Shown: piece after piece, positions 17,979 through 26,830 of the stretch
How positions within the stretch are numbered: the stretch's first letter is position 1
How the letters are laid out: the number at the start of each line of letters is the position of its first letter
DNA from: CAYUNE01 sp964446115
Lineage (GTDB): Bacteria; Desulfobacterota; Desulfobulbia; Desulfobulbales; Desulfobulbaceae
Length of the DNA: 64,000 bases
Direction of reading: 5' to 3'
NCBI GenBank assembly: GCA_964446115.1
Contig: CAYUNE010000011.1
Location: forward strand, 31,208-95,207
Program-made: the position numbers and the translations under genes
The notes under the pieces: model-generated
Told to the model about the DNA's origin: nothing
The model's database searches: none
What the model saw: only the letters and a program-made list of their open reading frames with translations

Positions 17979-18491
17979 ATGCACAAGAAATGCGAGTTTT
18001 GCGGCAGTACCACCCGGATCGTCCGTACTTACAGGCACGCCACCTGCCGCCGCTGCCGACGTGTCCTCTATGTTGTCAAGAATCATCCCGCCACCGTGGA
18101 AAAGGCCTGGCCCATGTTCCATGATTACGCCATTCTGCCGGAGGCACGGCAGATCAAGATCCCCTGGAAGAGCGATCTGCCCGAGGAGCTCTTCGGCAAA
18201 CGCTACAAGACCATGGACCGGGAGGCCAATTCCTGGTACCTGGTGGTGACGGAGTATGGCAACAAGCCGGTGGAGGTTTTTGCCTCCACTGCCATGGATA
18301 ACGATTTCGACCTGCAGTCGCGCATTGCCAATCTCACTGCCCTGACCCGACTTGTTTCCCTGATTCTTCGGCATATTTTTTTAGGGGAACGGCTGACCTT
18401 TGCCAAGGTGAGAAACCAGCTCCGCCGCAGCTCCAGGCAAAAAAACGACCTGCCGGATATGTTGCGCAAGGTGCTGGGGAATTACAAATAG
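17979..18491 (+). CDS. Zinc-ribbon protein resembling the C-terminal TSCPD/NrdJ module
   Basis: This 170-residue protein starts at MHKKCEFCG; the frame is open from 17934. An N-terminal zinc ribbon (CEFC ... CRRC, residues 4-25) precedes a domain with RYKTMDREANSWYLVV, KPVEVFAST and ALTRLVSLILR. This pattern resembles the C-terminal part of B12-dependent ribonucleotide reductases (NrdJ/NrdJb, TSCPD type). As a stand-alone protein it might modulate a reductase or bind metal. This is a family-level guess from motif resemblance, with no catalytic residues to confirm it. Confidence 0.5.
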   Translation: MHKKCEFCGSTTRIVRTYRHATCRRCRRVLYVVKNHPATVEKAWPMFHDYAILPEARQIKIPWKSDLPEELFGKRYKTMDREANSWYLVVTEYGNKPVEVFASTAMDNDFDLQSRIANLTALTRLVSLILRHIFLGERLTFAKVRNQLRRSSRQKNDLPDMLRKVLGNYK

Positions 18492-18543
18492 GACCAGGGC
18501 GCGAAAACAGGTTGATTTTTTCCCGGCAGACCAGAGTTTGTGG

Positions 18544-18572
18544 TTGCCGTTTTAAATGGAAAATTCTATAAT
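18544..18572 (+). promoter_or_regulatory. Promoter of the type II secretion operon
   Basis: TTGCCG (18544-18549) and a perfect TATAAT (18567-18572) are 17 bases apart, 66 bases upstream of the first ATG of the operon, which has a GGAGG-type ribosome site. Confidence 0.65.
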
Positions 18573-18637
18573 TACCAGTTTGCTTCTCACACTGAGAATG
18601 AAGCTGTCATGACCATATCCCGAACCTGGAGGAAATC

Positions 18638-21184
18638 ATGATCCGTGGATATCTGAAACACTGTTTCGCCTCTTTGGCGGTTCTCCTGCTTCTGGCGAGT
18701 CCCGTCCGCCTCCGGACTGCCGGAGCCGAAGTGCTGGACACCGCATTCGGCGAGAACGGTCAGGTGGTTACCGCCCTGGGACCGGTGAGCGACCGTGCCT
18801 ATGACGTGGCCATTCAGGCCGACGGCAAGATTGTTGTGGCCGGTTCTTCATCGACGACCGCAGACCTCGATTTCGCCCTGGCCCGTTACACGGCCGATGG
18901 CGCCCTTGATACCGCTTTCAACAACGACGGACAGGTGATCACCGCGGTGGGCGGCGAGGATGACGAGGCCCGGGCCGTGATCGTCCTCGACGACGGACGC
19001 ATCGTGGCCGGCGGCTACAGCTGGAACGGGGCGGATCGTGACTTCGCTCTGGTCCGCTACCTGCCGGACGGCAGCCTGGATCCCGGGTTCGGGCTCAACG
19101 GTATGCGCACGGACAGTGTCGGCAATCAGGATGACGAGATCGTCTCCCTGGTCGCCAGGGAGGACGGCGGTATCATTGCCGCCGGTTATTCCACCGGTAC
19201 CGGCGGTAAAATACTCATCCTTGCCGCCTACCTGCCGGACGGCACTCCCGATCCCGATTTTGGAGAAAACGGTATCGTCTACAGTGCCGTGGGCGAGAGT
19301 GCTCAGGCCACGGGTCTTACCCTGTTGGCTGACGGCAAATTGCTGGTGGGAGGTATTTTCAGCGAAGGCGATCGCCGGCATGTCATGGTGCTGCGTTATC
19401 TTGAAAACGGCAGCCTGGATGAATCCTTCGGCAGCGGCGGCATAGCCGTCGTCCCCGAGGCAACTCCCGATTCCAGTGGTTACGGCCTTGAGGTGGAGGA
19501 AAACGGCTCCATCCTCCTTGTCGGTGCCGTGGAGATCGACGGCAACCGTGATGTTGCCCTTTTCCGCTTCACCCCCGACGGAGAGGTGGATGAGGGTTTT
19601 GGTTATCACGGAGTGGTTGTTGCCGGTATCGGTCCGGAGGATGACGTGGGCTACGATGTCAAGGCACTTGACGATTCCCTGGTGGTTGCCGGCTTCACCA
19701 CCGAGGAAGGGGTGCGTCGTTTCCTCAGGCTGGAATATGTCTGGGCCGGAAATCATTCCAGAATCGCCGAAATCACGGCATCCACGGTGGAATTTGGTCC
19801 CGGGGACGAGGAGAGCCGCAGCATGGCCGTGCAGGCCGACGGCAAGGTTGTGGGAGTGGGATTCAGCCGGGACGGCGTGGGCAGCAGATTCGCCCTGGCC
19901 CGTTATGGAGACGCCGTTGTTGCCGGAGCAGCCGAGAAATCATCAACGGGCGGTGACGACGGCGAGGAAAAACCCTTTATCATCACCACACCGGTGAGCG
20001 GCCTGACACGTAACTCCGTACTCAGCGGCGGTACAATCACCCAGCAGCCGGGAATCACCTATGAACTGCGCGGCGTGGTCGTGGGAATTGCTCCCTACCC
20101 GGTGTATAAGGCCGGAGATGCCGAGGGATCTGGGGGCGCCACTCCCCTTTGCCGGGCAACCGGCGACAGCTCTTCCTCCGCCTCATCCACCCCTGTTACC
20201 AACAGCACCGTCAAAGCGACGGGAGGGAGCTGGCCTGAAACCAATCCCGGCCTGGGTGCGTGTCACACCGAAGACGGCTCCGGTGCCGGTCGCTACGGTT
20301 CACAGATTTCCGGTCTGAAGATCGGCACCCGCTATTATCTGCGTGCCTATGCCCGCACCGCCGACGGCGATATCCATTACGGCAACCAGATCAGCTTTTC
20401 CACCGCCGATGCCTGTTTCATCGCCACCGCCGCCTACGGCTCCCTCCTTGATCCGCATGTTTCCATACTCCGCCTGTTCCGGGATCGCTACCTGCTGACC
20501 AATGGCCCCGGACGGCTGCTGGTGCGCTCCTATTATCGCCACTCGCCCCCCCTGGCCGAGCTTGTGGCGGCTCATCCGCTTTTGCGGCTACTGGTGCGTT
20601 TGCTGCTTGTGCCCTTTATCGTCCTGGGATCGCTTTTTCTCTTCAACGCCGTGGCCGGCCTATTTGCCCTTGCGGCCCTGTTCTTTGCCGGTGCGGCCGC
20701 CATCCGGATCATGTATCGCCGGACGGCTTGGGGGAGGCGACCACTTGCGGCGGCGGGTGATCAGCGGGGCTTTACCCTCATCGAGCTCATGGTGGTCCTG
20801 GTCATTATCGGCCTGTTGGCCGGGCTCATCGGTCCCCGTATCGTCGGCCGCACCGATGAGGCGAGGCGGACCAAGACCGAAGTGCAGGTGCAGAACTTCA
20901 TCACCGCCCTGCAGCTCTACAAGATAGATAACGGCACATATCCCTCAACGGAGCAGGGACTGCAGGCCCTGGTCGAAGCACCCACCGTCGGCAACCTGCC
21001 TCCGCACTGGCGGCAGGGTGGCTATCTGGAGAAGGGCAAGATTCCCCAGGACGCCTGGGGAAACGACTTTATCTATCTCAGCCCCGGCCTGCATGGGGAT
21101 TTCGATATCATGTCCTACGGGGCGGACGGAGAACCGGGGGGTGAAGGCAAGGCCAAGGATATAACCAGCTGGGAAATTGAGTAG
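18638..21184 (+). CDS. gspG: Delta-60 repeat/CFI-box protein fused to type II pseudopilin GspG
   Basis: This 848-residue single frame has three parts. Residues 1-30 are a signal peptide, and residues 32-430 hold about seven delta-60-type repeats (patterns like LDTAFGENGQ and DGKIVVAGSS). A Ser/Thr linker then leads to a CFI-box (CFIATAAYGS, Cys593) and two hydrophobic segments ending in IRIMYRR. The last part is a complete major pseudopilin: prepilin site QRG-FTLIEL (cut after Gly711), hydrophobic helix, then the GspG body with STEQGLQAL and PQDAWGND. Normal GspG is about 140-150 residues with a short leader. An in-frame ATG at 20711 would give a 20-residue leader, but it has no good ribosome site. 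Confidence 0.85.
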   Translation: MIRGYLKHCFASLAVLLLLASPVRLRTAGAEVLDTAFGENGQVVTALGPVSDRAYDVAIQADGKIVVAGSSSTTADLDFALARYTADGALDTAFNNDGQVITAVGGEDDEARAVIVLDDGRIVAGGYSWNGADRDFALVRYLPDGSLDPGFGLNGMRTDSVGNQDDEIVSLVAREDGGIIAAGYSTGTGGKILILAAYLPDGTPDPDFGENGIVYSAVGESAQATGLTLLADGKLLVGGIFSEGDRRHVMVLRYLENGSLDESFGSGGIAVVPEATPDSSGYGLEVEENGSILLVGAVEIDGNRDVALFRFTPDGEVDEGFGYHGVVVAGIGPEDDVGYDVKALDDSLVVAGFTTEEGVRRFLRLEYVWAGNHSRIAEITASTVEFGPGDEESRSMAVQADGKVVGVGFSRDGVGSRFALARYGDAVVAGAAEKSSTGGDDGEEKPFIITTPVSGLTRNSVLSGGTITQQPGITYELRGVVVGIAPYPVYKAGDAEGSGGATPLCRATGDSSSSASSTPVTNSTVKATGGSWPETNPGLGACHTEDGSGAGRYGSQISGLKIGTRYYLRAYARTADGDIHYGNQISFSTADACFIATAAYGSLLDPHVSILRLFRDRYLLTNGPGRLLVRSYYRHSPPLAELVAAHPLLRLLVRLLLVPFIVLGSLFLFNAVAGLFALAALFFAGAAAIRIMYRRTAWGRRPLAAAGDQRGFTLIELMVVLVIIGLLAGLIGPRIVGRTDEARRTKTEVQVQNFITALQLYKIDNGTYPSTEQGLQALVEAPTVGNLPPHWRQGGYLEKGKIPQDAWGNDFIYLSPGLHGDFDIMSYGADGEPGGEGKAKDITSWEIE

Positions 21185-21719
21185 AGCTATTATTTTTTCT
21201 TCTTGCCGGACGATCCCCCGGGGGAAAAAGGGTTTCACCCTCTTTGAACTGGTCGTGGTGCTGTTTCTTATCGGCATGATCACCGCCGTGGCCGCGCCCC
21301 GTTTTCGCCGGCTGATTTTTGAAAATTCATTAAAAAAGGACAGCCGCAGACTCATCGGGCTCATCAACCGCACCGGTGCCAGGGCAGCTACCGAGCAGAA
21401 GAGTTATCAGCTGTGGTTCCACATGTCGGAAAACAGAATCCGTGTCAACCTCGGGGAGGACAAGGAAATGTCGCTGACTCTCTCCGACGATGTCGATCTG
21501 GTCGATATCACCATTCATGAGCCGGGCAACCCGGGGGGCAACCGGATCGCCGGTGGAGAGGCGGCAGTGCTCTTTTCGTCACGGGGATATGTGACCAGAA
21601 CGCTCATTCATCTGAGAGACGATGACGGAGACGAGCTGTCGATCTATCTTTCCCCCTTTCTTGGGGTGACCAGGGTATTTGATTCCGCCGTTGATTTTCG
21701 CGATGAACAGCTTTTGTGA
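21177..21719 (+). CDS. gspH: Type II secretion minor pseudopilin GspH
   Basis: This 180-residue protein has a prepilin leader ending KKG-FTLFELVVVLFLIG followed by a hydrophobic helix and a beta-rich body. Position after gspG and the length fit the minor pseudopilin GspH. It starts at a TTG overlapping the gspG stop by eight bases, suggesting translational coupling. GspH joins the tip region of the periplasmic pseudopilus. Confidence 0.75.
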   Translation: MSRAIIFSSCRTIPRGKKGFTLFELVVVLFLIGMITAVAAPRFRRLIFENSLKKDSRRLIGLINRTGARAATEQKSYQLWFHMSENRIRVNLGEDKEMSLTLSDDVDLVDITIHEPGNPGGNRIAGGEAAVLFSSRGYVTRTLIHLRDDDGDELSIYLSPFLGVTRVFDSAVDFRDEQLL

Positions 21720-22146
21720 GACCGGCCGGAGATCCGGATCCCGGCTGCCGGGATGTCTTCAGCCGCCGGGTGACCGGGGTTTCACCCTGCTTGAGGTGAT
21801 GATATCCGTGGCGATCATCGCCGTTACCTTTGTCACTCTTTTCGGTTCCCAGTCACACAGTATTTCCGTGGCCGCCGACTCACGTTTTCTTACCACCGCT
21901 GCCTTGCTGGCCCAGGAGCGGTTGGCCCGGCTGCAGCGGGAAGACTTCAGTCTGCTGGTCTCCGCCACCGGTGATTTTGGCGAGGAGTTTCCAGGTTACT
22001 CCTGGACCCTGAACGTCCGGGACCTGGAGGAAGATGAGGTCGGTATCATCGGTACGGCGGGCAGGTTCAAACTGGTCGACCTGGCGATTCTCTTCGGAGA
22101 TGGTTTCAGATACAACTATTCCCTCGAATTTCTGGCCGCAAAATGA
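21703..22146 (+). CDS. gspI: Type II secretion minor pseudopilin GspI
   Basis: About 147 residues starting at MNSFCETGRRSGS (overlapping gspH; an ATG at 21679 is also in frame). The processing site is GDRG-FTLLEVMISVAI. The body pattern (LLAQERLARLQ ... GYSWTLNV) is that of the GspI tip pseudopilin. The order H-I-J-K is the standard one. Confidence 0.8.
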   Translation: MNSFCETGRRSGSRLPGCLQPPGDRGFTLLEVMISVAIIAVTFVTLFGSQSHSISVAADSRFLTTAALLAQERLARLQREDFSLLVSATGDFGEEFPGYSWTLNVRDLEEDEVGIIGTAGRFKLVDLAILFGDGFRYNYSLEFLAAK

Positions 22147-22901
22147 GCGCCGGCCTTTGCCGTTTTTTTCATTCTTTTCCCGGTCTGCCCGGAGATACCC
22201 GGCACGGTTTCACCCTGCTTGAAGTGCTTATTTCCATTGTCGTTCTGGGCCTGGTTGTCTCCATCGTCACCATGTCGCTTTCCGGATCGATCCGGGTCAT
22301 GGATGTTGTCGGTGATCAGAGTGAAATCTACCATCGGGCCCGGGTGGCGATGATGCGGATTACAGAGGATATCGCCTCGGCCCTGCCAAACCGCGACTCT
22401 CCCTTTCTAGGGGAACAGAGGGAAGTCAACGGTCGCCGGGGTGATTTTATGCGCTTTGTTTCCACCGCTCACATTGACTTCACGGCCCCTTCCCACGGGG
22501 AGGAAGGGGTTACGGTCACGGATGAAACGGAGCAGGAAAAGGCGGAGCCGCCGCCTGTGCGGGCCCTTATCACCTATGAGGTGGTGCCGCTGGACGAGGA
22601 AGAAGAGGGGGAGCTGGCCCTGATGCGCCGTGATATTGTCCTGGGAAGCGACCGGGAAGATGGGCTCGGGGCCGGGGAGGAAGACAAGGGCTATCTTCTC
22701 TGTGACCGATTGCGGGAGGTGCGGTTCACCTATATCGACCGGGACGGTGAGGAGAGCGATGATTTTCCTTCTGCGGAGAAGGCGGCCGGATCCGCCTCAA
22801 TCCCCCATGCCGTGCGCTGTACCCTGGTGTTTCTCGGCACCGCGGATGAGAAGCCGTTGGTCTTCAGGACGGAAATCAGCCTGCCTGCCGGCAAAAGATG
22901 A
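22143..22901 (+). CDS. gspJ: Type II secretion minor pseudopilin GspJ
   Basis: This 252-residue protein begins at an ATGA overlap with gspI. Its leader ends TRHG-FTLLEVLISIVVLG. The larger body (VARMMRI-like segment, YEVVPLDEEEEGELALMRR, LREVRFTYIDRDG) fits GspJ, which binds GspI and GspK at the pseudopilus tip. An acidic stretch near residue 150 is a local peculiarity. Confidence 0.8.
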   Translation: MSAGLCRFFHSFPGLPGDTRHGFTLLEVLISIVVLGLVVSIVTMSLSGSIRVMDVVGDQSEIYHRARVAMMRITEDIASALPNRDSPFLGEQREVNGRRGDFMRFVSTAHIDFTAPSHGEEGVTVTDETEQEKAEPPPVRALITYEVVPLDEEEEGELALMRRDIVLGSDREDGLGAGEEDKGYLLCDRLREVRFTYIDRDGEESDDFPSAEKAAGSASIPHAVRCTLVFLGTADEKPLVFRTEISLPAGKR

Positions 22902-22910
22902 GCCGTAACC

Positions 22911-23849
22911 GTGATGGGCGATTTCCTCGAAAAATCGATGTTGGCCCGCCTGAAGGACAGCTCGGGCATGGCCCTGCTGCTGACCGTCTTTGCCGTCAGT
23001 TTTCTTACGGTCGTCACCCTGCGTCTGGTCACTTCGGTGCGGATGGAGATTCGATCGGCTGCCGATATGGCGGAAACGGTGCGGCTGGACAGCCTTCTGT
23101 ACAGTGGACTCAACTACGCGCTGGCCGTTGTTCAGCGCCGGGACTGGACCGTCAGCGGCAGCCTGGAGTATACCCCGTCTTTTTTTTCCGGCGATACCTG
23201 TCACCTGGTCATTGCCGATGTGCTGGGAAAGATCCAGGTAAACGCTTTGCTGGACAAAAACGGCAATGTCAAGCAGGTGCAGAAAAATATCTGGCGGCGG
23301 TTCCTGGAACCCTTTGACATCGATTCCATCCGGGCTGCAACCATTGTCGGCGCCATCCGCACAAAGATCCGGCAGGAGGGCGGGATTGGTGATATCGGCT
23401 CCCTGGCCGATATCGAGGGATTAAACGGTATTATGGAAAGGATCGCCCCTTATCTCACCATCTATCGGGATCCCGACAATCGCGACATCATCAATATCAT
23501 CGAGGCGGAACCGCCGGTGCTGCGGGTTTTGGGAGACGGTATCACCGAAGAGGCCATCAGGGAGATCGATGCATTCCGCCGCGACCGCAATAATGCCGAC
23601 GCCCTTGCCGACACCAACTGGTGCCTTGCCATTTTAGCAGGTTACGGTGTGGCGGTGGACCAGGGACTGACCATGACCACAACCCCGGACAAGATCGTCG
23701 CGGTGCGTATTACGGCCCCGGCTCCCGACCAAAGCGGGGTGGTTGATGGAAACGGGTTAATCCATGAAAAAATATTTACCAGAAGGGCGAAAGCCGTTAT
23801 AGAACAAAAAATCAATGGACCCAGTGTATTGGAGTGGCATCTGGAGTAG
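22911..23849 (+). CDS. gspK: Type II secretion minor pseudopilin GspK
   Basis: This 312-residue protein starts at GTG 22911 or ATG 22914. Its N-terminal helix (GMALLLTVFAVSFLTVV) lacks the usual Phe-Thr-Leu, as is typical for GspK. The large globular part contains DVLGKIQVNALLDKNG and helix-hairpin-like repeats (GDIGSLADIEGL). GspK caps the pseudopilus tip. Confidence 0.8.
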   Translation: MMGDFLEKSMLARLKDSSGMALLLTVFAVSFLTVVTLRLVTSVRMEIRSAADMAETVRLDSLLYSGLNYALAVVQRRDWTVSGSLEYTPSFFSGDTCHLVIADVLGKIQVNALLDKNGNVKQVQKNIWRRFLEPFDIDSIRAATIVGAIRTKIRQEGGIGDIGSLADIEGLNGIMERIAPYLTIYRDPDNRDIINIIEAEPPVLRVLGDGITEEAIREIDAFRRDRNNADALADTNWCLAILAGYGVAVDQGLTMTTTPDKIVAVRITAPAPDQSGVVDGNGLIHEKIFTRRAKAVIEQKINGPSVLEWHLE

Positions 23850-23855
23850 GAGGAG

Positions 23856-25391
23856 ATGACGATATCGCTTGACATATTCGGCAGGCGTGCCCTGGGGCTC
23901 GACATCGGCCCGGAGCGGGTTGCCGGTGTTGTTGTGGAACGCCGGCCCGGTGGCGGCATCATCCGGGCGGCCGAGTATGTTACGGTGCGGCTGGAGGATG
24001 AATTGTTTACGGCAGTGGATGTACTGCTGAAGAAACAGACCATCCGCGCCGAGACAAGCTGTCTTGGTCTGCCCGAGTCACGCGCCTTTCTTCGCAATAT
24101 CGAACTGCCCTTCCGGGACCGGAAAAAGATCAGCCGTATCCTGCCGCTGGAGCTTGAGGAACAGCTCCTCCATCGCGGTGATGAATTGGTGATGGATTTT
24201 CTCATGGGAAGCGGCGGCAACGAGACCAGCGACCTTCTAGTCGCGGCCATGCGACGCACCGAGGTGGGGGAATACCTTAAACTACTTAGCGGGCATGGCC
24301 GGGATCCGGAACCGGTAACCCTGAGAAGTCTTACCCTGGGAAGTCTCCTTGCCCGGGGAAAAGGGCAGGAGAATATCCTGCTTCTCAACCTGGATCCCCA
24401 TTCGGCGACCATGGCGCTCTATCGTGGGGGCAAACCTGTTTTCGCCCGTTTCCTCTCCTATCCGGAGCATCTGTTCGGGACCATGCCCTTTGTACTCCGG
24501 AAGGGGGTGCTCTACTCGCCGGACACCGATGACGCCATGCTGTGCATTGCCGAACTCTGCAAGGAGGTCAACCGTTCCCTTGCCTTTCTGCAGTGCGAAC
24601 ATAACATCGACGGCGATGTGACGCGTTGTCTGTTGACCGGGGGACTGGCCCTGGCCGAGATGGTCACCGATGGTGTCCACACCGGGCTGGGAGTGCCGGT
24701 GGAGGTGGCCGATCTCAGACAGGAGAGGGGTTTGAGCCTTGCCGACCCGGTGGCGCGACAATGGCAGGCGCCGCTCTTTGACCATGCCCTTGCCCTTGCC
24801 CTGACCGCAGGCAGCGGAAAGAGGGATTGTATCAACCTGCGGCGCGGTGAGTTCAGAAAAAAATTCCGGCTGCTGCGCTCCAAACGGCAGGCGGCCCTGG
24901 CCGCGGCTCTGGTTCTGTTTCTGCTGGTTGCTGCCGCTGGATATTCTCTCTTCGGCTATATGGGACTGAAGAATCGCTACGAGGCCCTGGGCAGGCAGAT
25001 GAACCAGCTCTTTCTGGCAACCTTTCCCGGCACCGGCCGCATTGTCGATCCCCTGCAGCAGATGAAGGTCAACCTGCGCAGCGCCGAGGAGTCCGGAGTT
25101 ACGGCTCCCGCTATCGGCCTCAACAAACGCATTCTGGAGCTGCTTGCCGATATTTCCCGGCGCATTCCGCCGGAACTGGAGATCCATGTCGCCCGCTTGC
25201 TGGTGGATGAGGAGTCCGTCCAGATCAAAGGGACCACCGATACCTTCAACACCGTGGACAGCATCCAGAATCGTTTACGGCAATCGCCGCTTTACAGCGA
25301 GGTTGCCATCATGTCCGCAACCGCGGACAAGAACAGGGATCGTATCCGTTTCCAGATCCGTTTGAGTCTGGCGGAGAAAAATCGGGGGTAG
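23856..25391 (+). CDS. gspL: GspL, inner-membrane assembly protein
   Basis: This 511-residue protein follows a strong TAGGAGGAG site. An actin-like cytoplasmic domain (LGLDIGPERVAGV, residues 13-25; then conserved Gly-rich segments) is followed by one membrane helix (about residues 345-368) and a periplasmic ferredoxin-like domain. This PilM-PilN-like architecture is GspL, which recruits the GspE ATPase to the inner-membrane platform. It is somewhat longer than the common 400 residues. Confidence 0.8.
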   Translation: MTISLDIFGRRALGLDIGPERVAGVVVERRPGGGIIRAAEYVTVRLEDELFTAVDVLLKKQTIRAETSCLGLPESRAFLRNIELPFRDRKKISRILPLELEEQLLHRGDELVMDFLMGSGGNETSDLLVAAMRRTEVGEYLKLLSGHGRDPEPVTLRSLTLGSLLARGKGQENILLLNLDPHSATMALYRGGKPVFARFLSYPEHLFGTMPFVLRKGVLYSPDTDDAMLCIAELCKEVNRSLAFLQCEHNIDGDVTRCLLTGGLALAEMVTDGVHTGLGVPVEVADLRQERGLSLADPVARQWQAPLFDHALALALTAGSGKRDCINLRRGEFRKKFRLLRSKRQAALAAALVLFLLVAAAGYSLFGYMGLKNRYEALGRQMNQLFLATFPGTGRIVDPLQQMKVNLRSAEESGVTAPAIGLNKRILELLADISRRIPPELEIHVARLLVDEESVQIKGTTDTFNTVDSIQNRLRQSPLYSEVAIMSATADKNRDRIRFQIRLSLAEKNRG

Positions 25392-25392
25392 G

Positions 25393-25920
25393 ATGAAGCT
25401 TGGCCGGCGAGACAGAACCGCGTTGATCATCGGAGGGGTGGCTGTGCTGGTCTTTGTGATGATCCAGTTTGTCCTGCTGCCCTTTTTTGCCGAGACCAGG
25501 CGGTTGCAGCAGGGAATTGCCTCCCGCCGTGCCAATCTTGCCGAAATGCGGGAACTCAGCCGCCGGTACAGGCAGCTCAACGATCGGGGTGGGGAGCTGG
25601 AGGAGAGCCTTGAAGCCCGCGATGGTGATTTTTCCCTTTTCTCCTTTCTTGAAAAAAAGGCCACGGAAATTGCCGTCAAGGATAAAATCGCCTATATGAA
25701 ACCCTCGGAGCAGACCGAAAGGGGCGACTTTCGGGAGTCGGTGGTGGAGATGAAACTGCAGGGCGTCACCCTGCGGCAGCTGGTGGATTTCCTCGAAGGG
25801 ATCGAATCCCCGGAAAACGTCGTCAGTATCAGGCGGATTTCGATTATGCGCAACAGGAAACAGGGCCAGGGCCTTGACGCGATAATGCAGGTGGTCACTT
25901 TGAAAAGGGCGGCGTCATGA
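25393..25920 (+). CDS. gspM: GspM, inner-membrane assembly protein
   Basis: This 175-residue protein has an N-terminal membrane helix (ALIIGGVAVLVFVMIQFVLL), a charged coiled-coil region and a small ferredoxin-like periplasmic domain (QGVTLRQLVDFLEGIES). Position after gspL and the topology identify GspM, the GspL partner. Confidence 0.75.
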   Translation: MKLGRRDRTALIIGGVAVLVFVMIQFVLLPFFAETRRLQQGIASRRANLAEMRELSRRYRQLNDRGGELEESLEARDGDFSLFSFLEKKATEIAVKDKIAYMKPSEQTERGDFRESVVEMKLQGVTLRQLVDFLEGIESPENVVSIRRISIMRNRKQGQGLDAIMQVVTLKRAAS

Positions 25921-26828
25921 GGGGCACGGCTATTCTCAGGCGGTTGCCGGCGGTGGCCGGTTATCTGCTTTACGCAGTGCTGGTACTGGGCCTGTTGCTG
26001 TATCTGCGCTTTCCCGGGGAGACGGTGCGGACCTGGATGGAGCAACGGTTCAACACCGCCCAGTCGCGGCTTCAGTGCACTATTGGCCATCTTGCTCCCA
26101 CCTGGACGGGGGGGCTCCAGTTTTCCGACATACGCTTTAAGACGACCGGCAGCGACGGCGTTTCGCTCATGAAGATCGACAGTCTCTTGCTGCGCCCCCG
26201 CTATCTCCGCCTGGCCACCGGTGGAGAACGGATCGTCACCTTTCGCTGCCGGGCACACGGCGGCAAGGCAACGGGATGGATCCGACAGCGCAAAGACGCA
26301 AGCCCCCCGGAGTTGAAGGGCGATTTTCATGATATCGCCCTGGAGAGCTTCAGGGGTCTGGGATCACGGATGAAGAGAAAGTTCAACGGCTCGCTCTCCG
26401 GCAAAGTCACGCTCACCGGCAGACCCGGGGGGATCAGCGATGTTGCCGGCAAGGCGGATATCACCATCGACAACGGCGGCATTGAATTGCAGCGGCCGCT
26501 CTTCGGCCTGGGCGCGATCGATTTCAACTCGCTCACCTCCCGGTTGAAGATCGAGGGGGGCAAGGTCCTGATTGTCGACGGAAAAATTGATTCCCGTCTC
26601 TTCCTGGGATTGTTCAGCGGGGAAGTTCATCCGGCCGGTCAGCTGCGTCTCACCAGCCTCCTCATCGACGGCACGCTCGAACCCAGGCCGGAACTGTTCA
26701 CCGGCCTGGCCGATAAACAGGAGGTGGATGTTATCCGGGGACAGCTCAGGGACGGTAAGTTGCCCTTCAGCATCAGCGGAACGCTGCTTGAGCCCGGAAT
26801 CACCTTTGCCACCGGGTCGGGGGGCTGA
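25917..26828 (+). CDS. gspN: GspN-like secretion protein
   Basis: This 303-residue protein overlaps gspM by four bases. One N-terminal membrane helix (VAGYLLYAVLVLGLLLYL) precedes a long beta-rich periplasmic part with AsmA-like periodicity (GGLQFSDIRF, GSLSGKVTLTGRPGG). This fits the accessory GspN family found in Desulfobacterota type II loci. The function of GspN is poorly defined. Confidence 0.7.
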   Translation: MRGTAILRRLPAVAGYLLYAVLVLGLLLYLRFPGETVRTWMEQRFNTAQSRLQCTIGHLAPTWTGGLQFSDIRFKTTGSDGVSLMKIDSLLLRPRYLRLATGGERIVTFRCRAHGGKATGWIRQRKDASPPELKGDFHDIALESFRGLGSRMKRKFNGSLSGKVTLTGRPGGISDVAGKADITIDNGGIELQRPLFGLGAIDFNSLTSRLKIEGGKVLIVDGKIDSRLFLGLFSGEVHPAGQLRLTSLLIDGTLEPRPELFTGLADKQEVDVIRGQLRDGKLPFSISGTLLEPGITFATGSGG

Positions 26829-26830
26829 CC

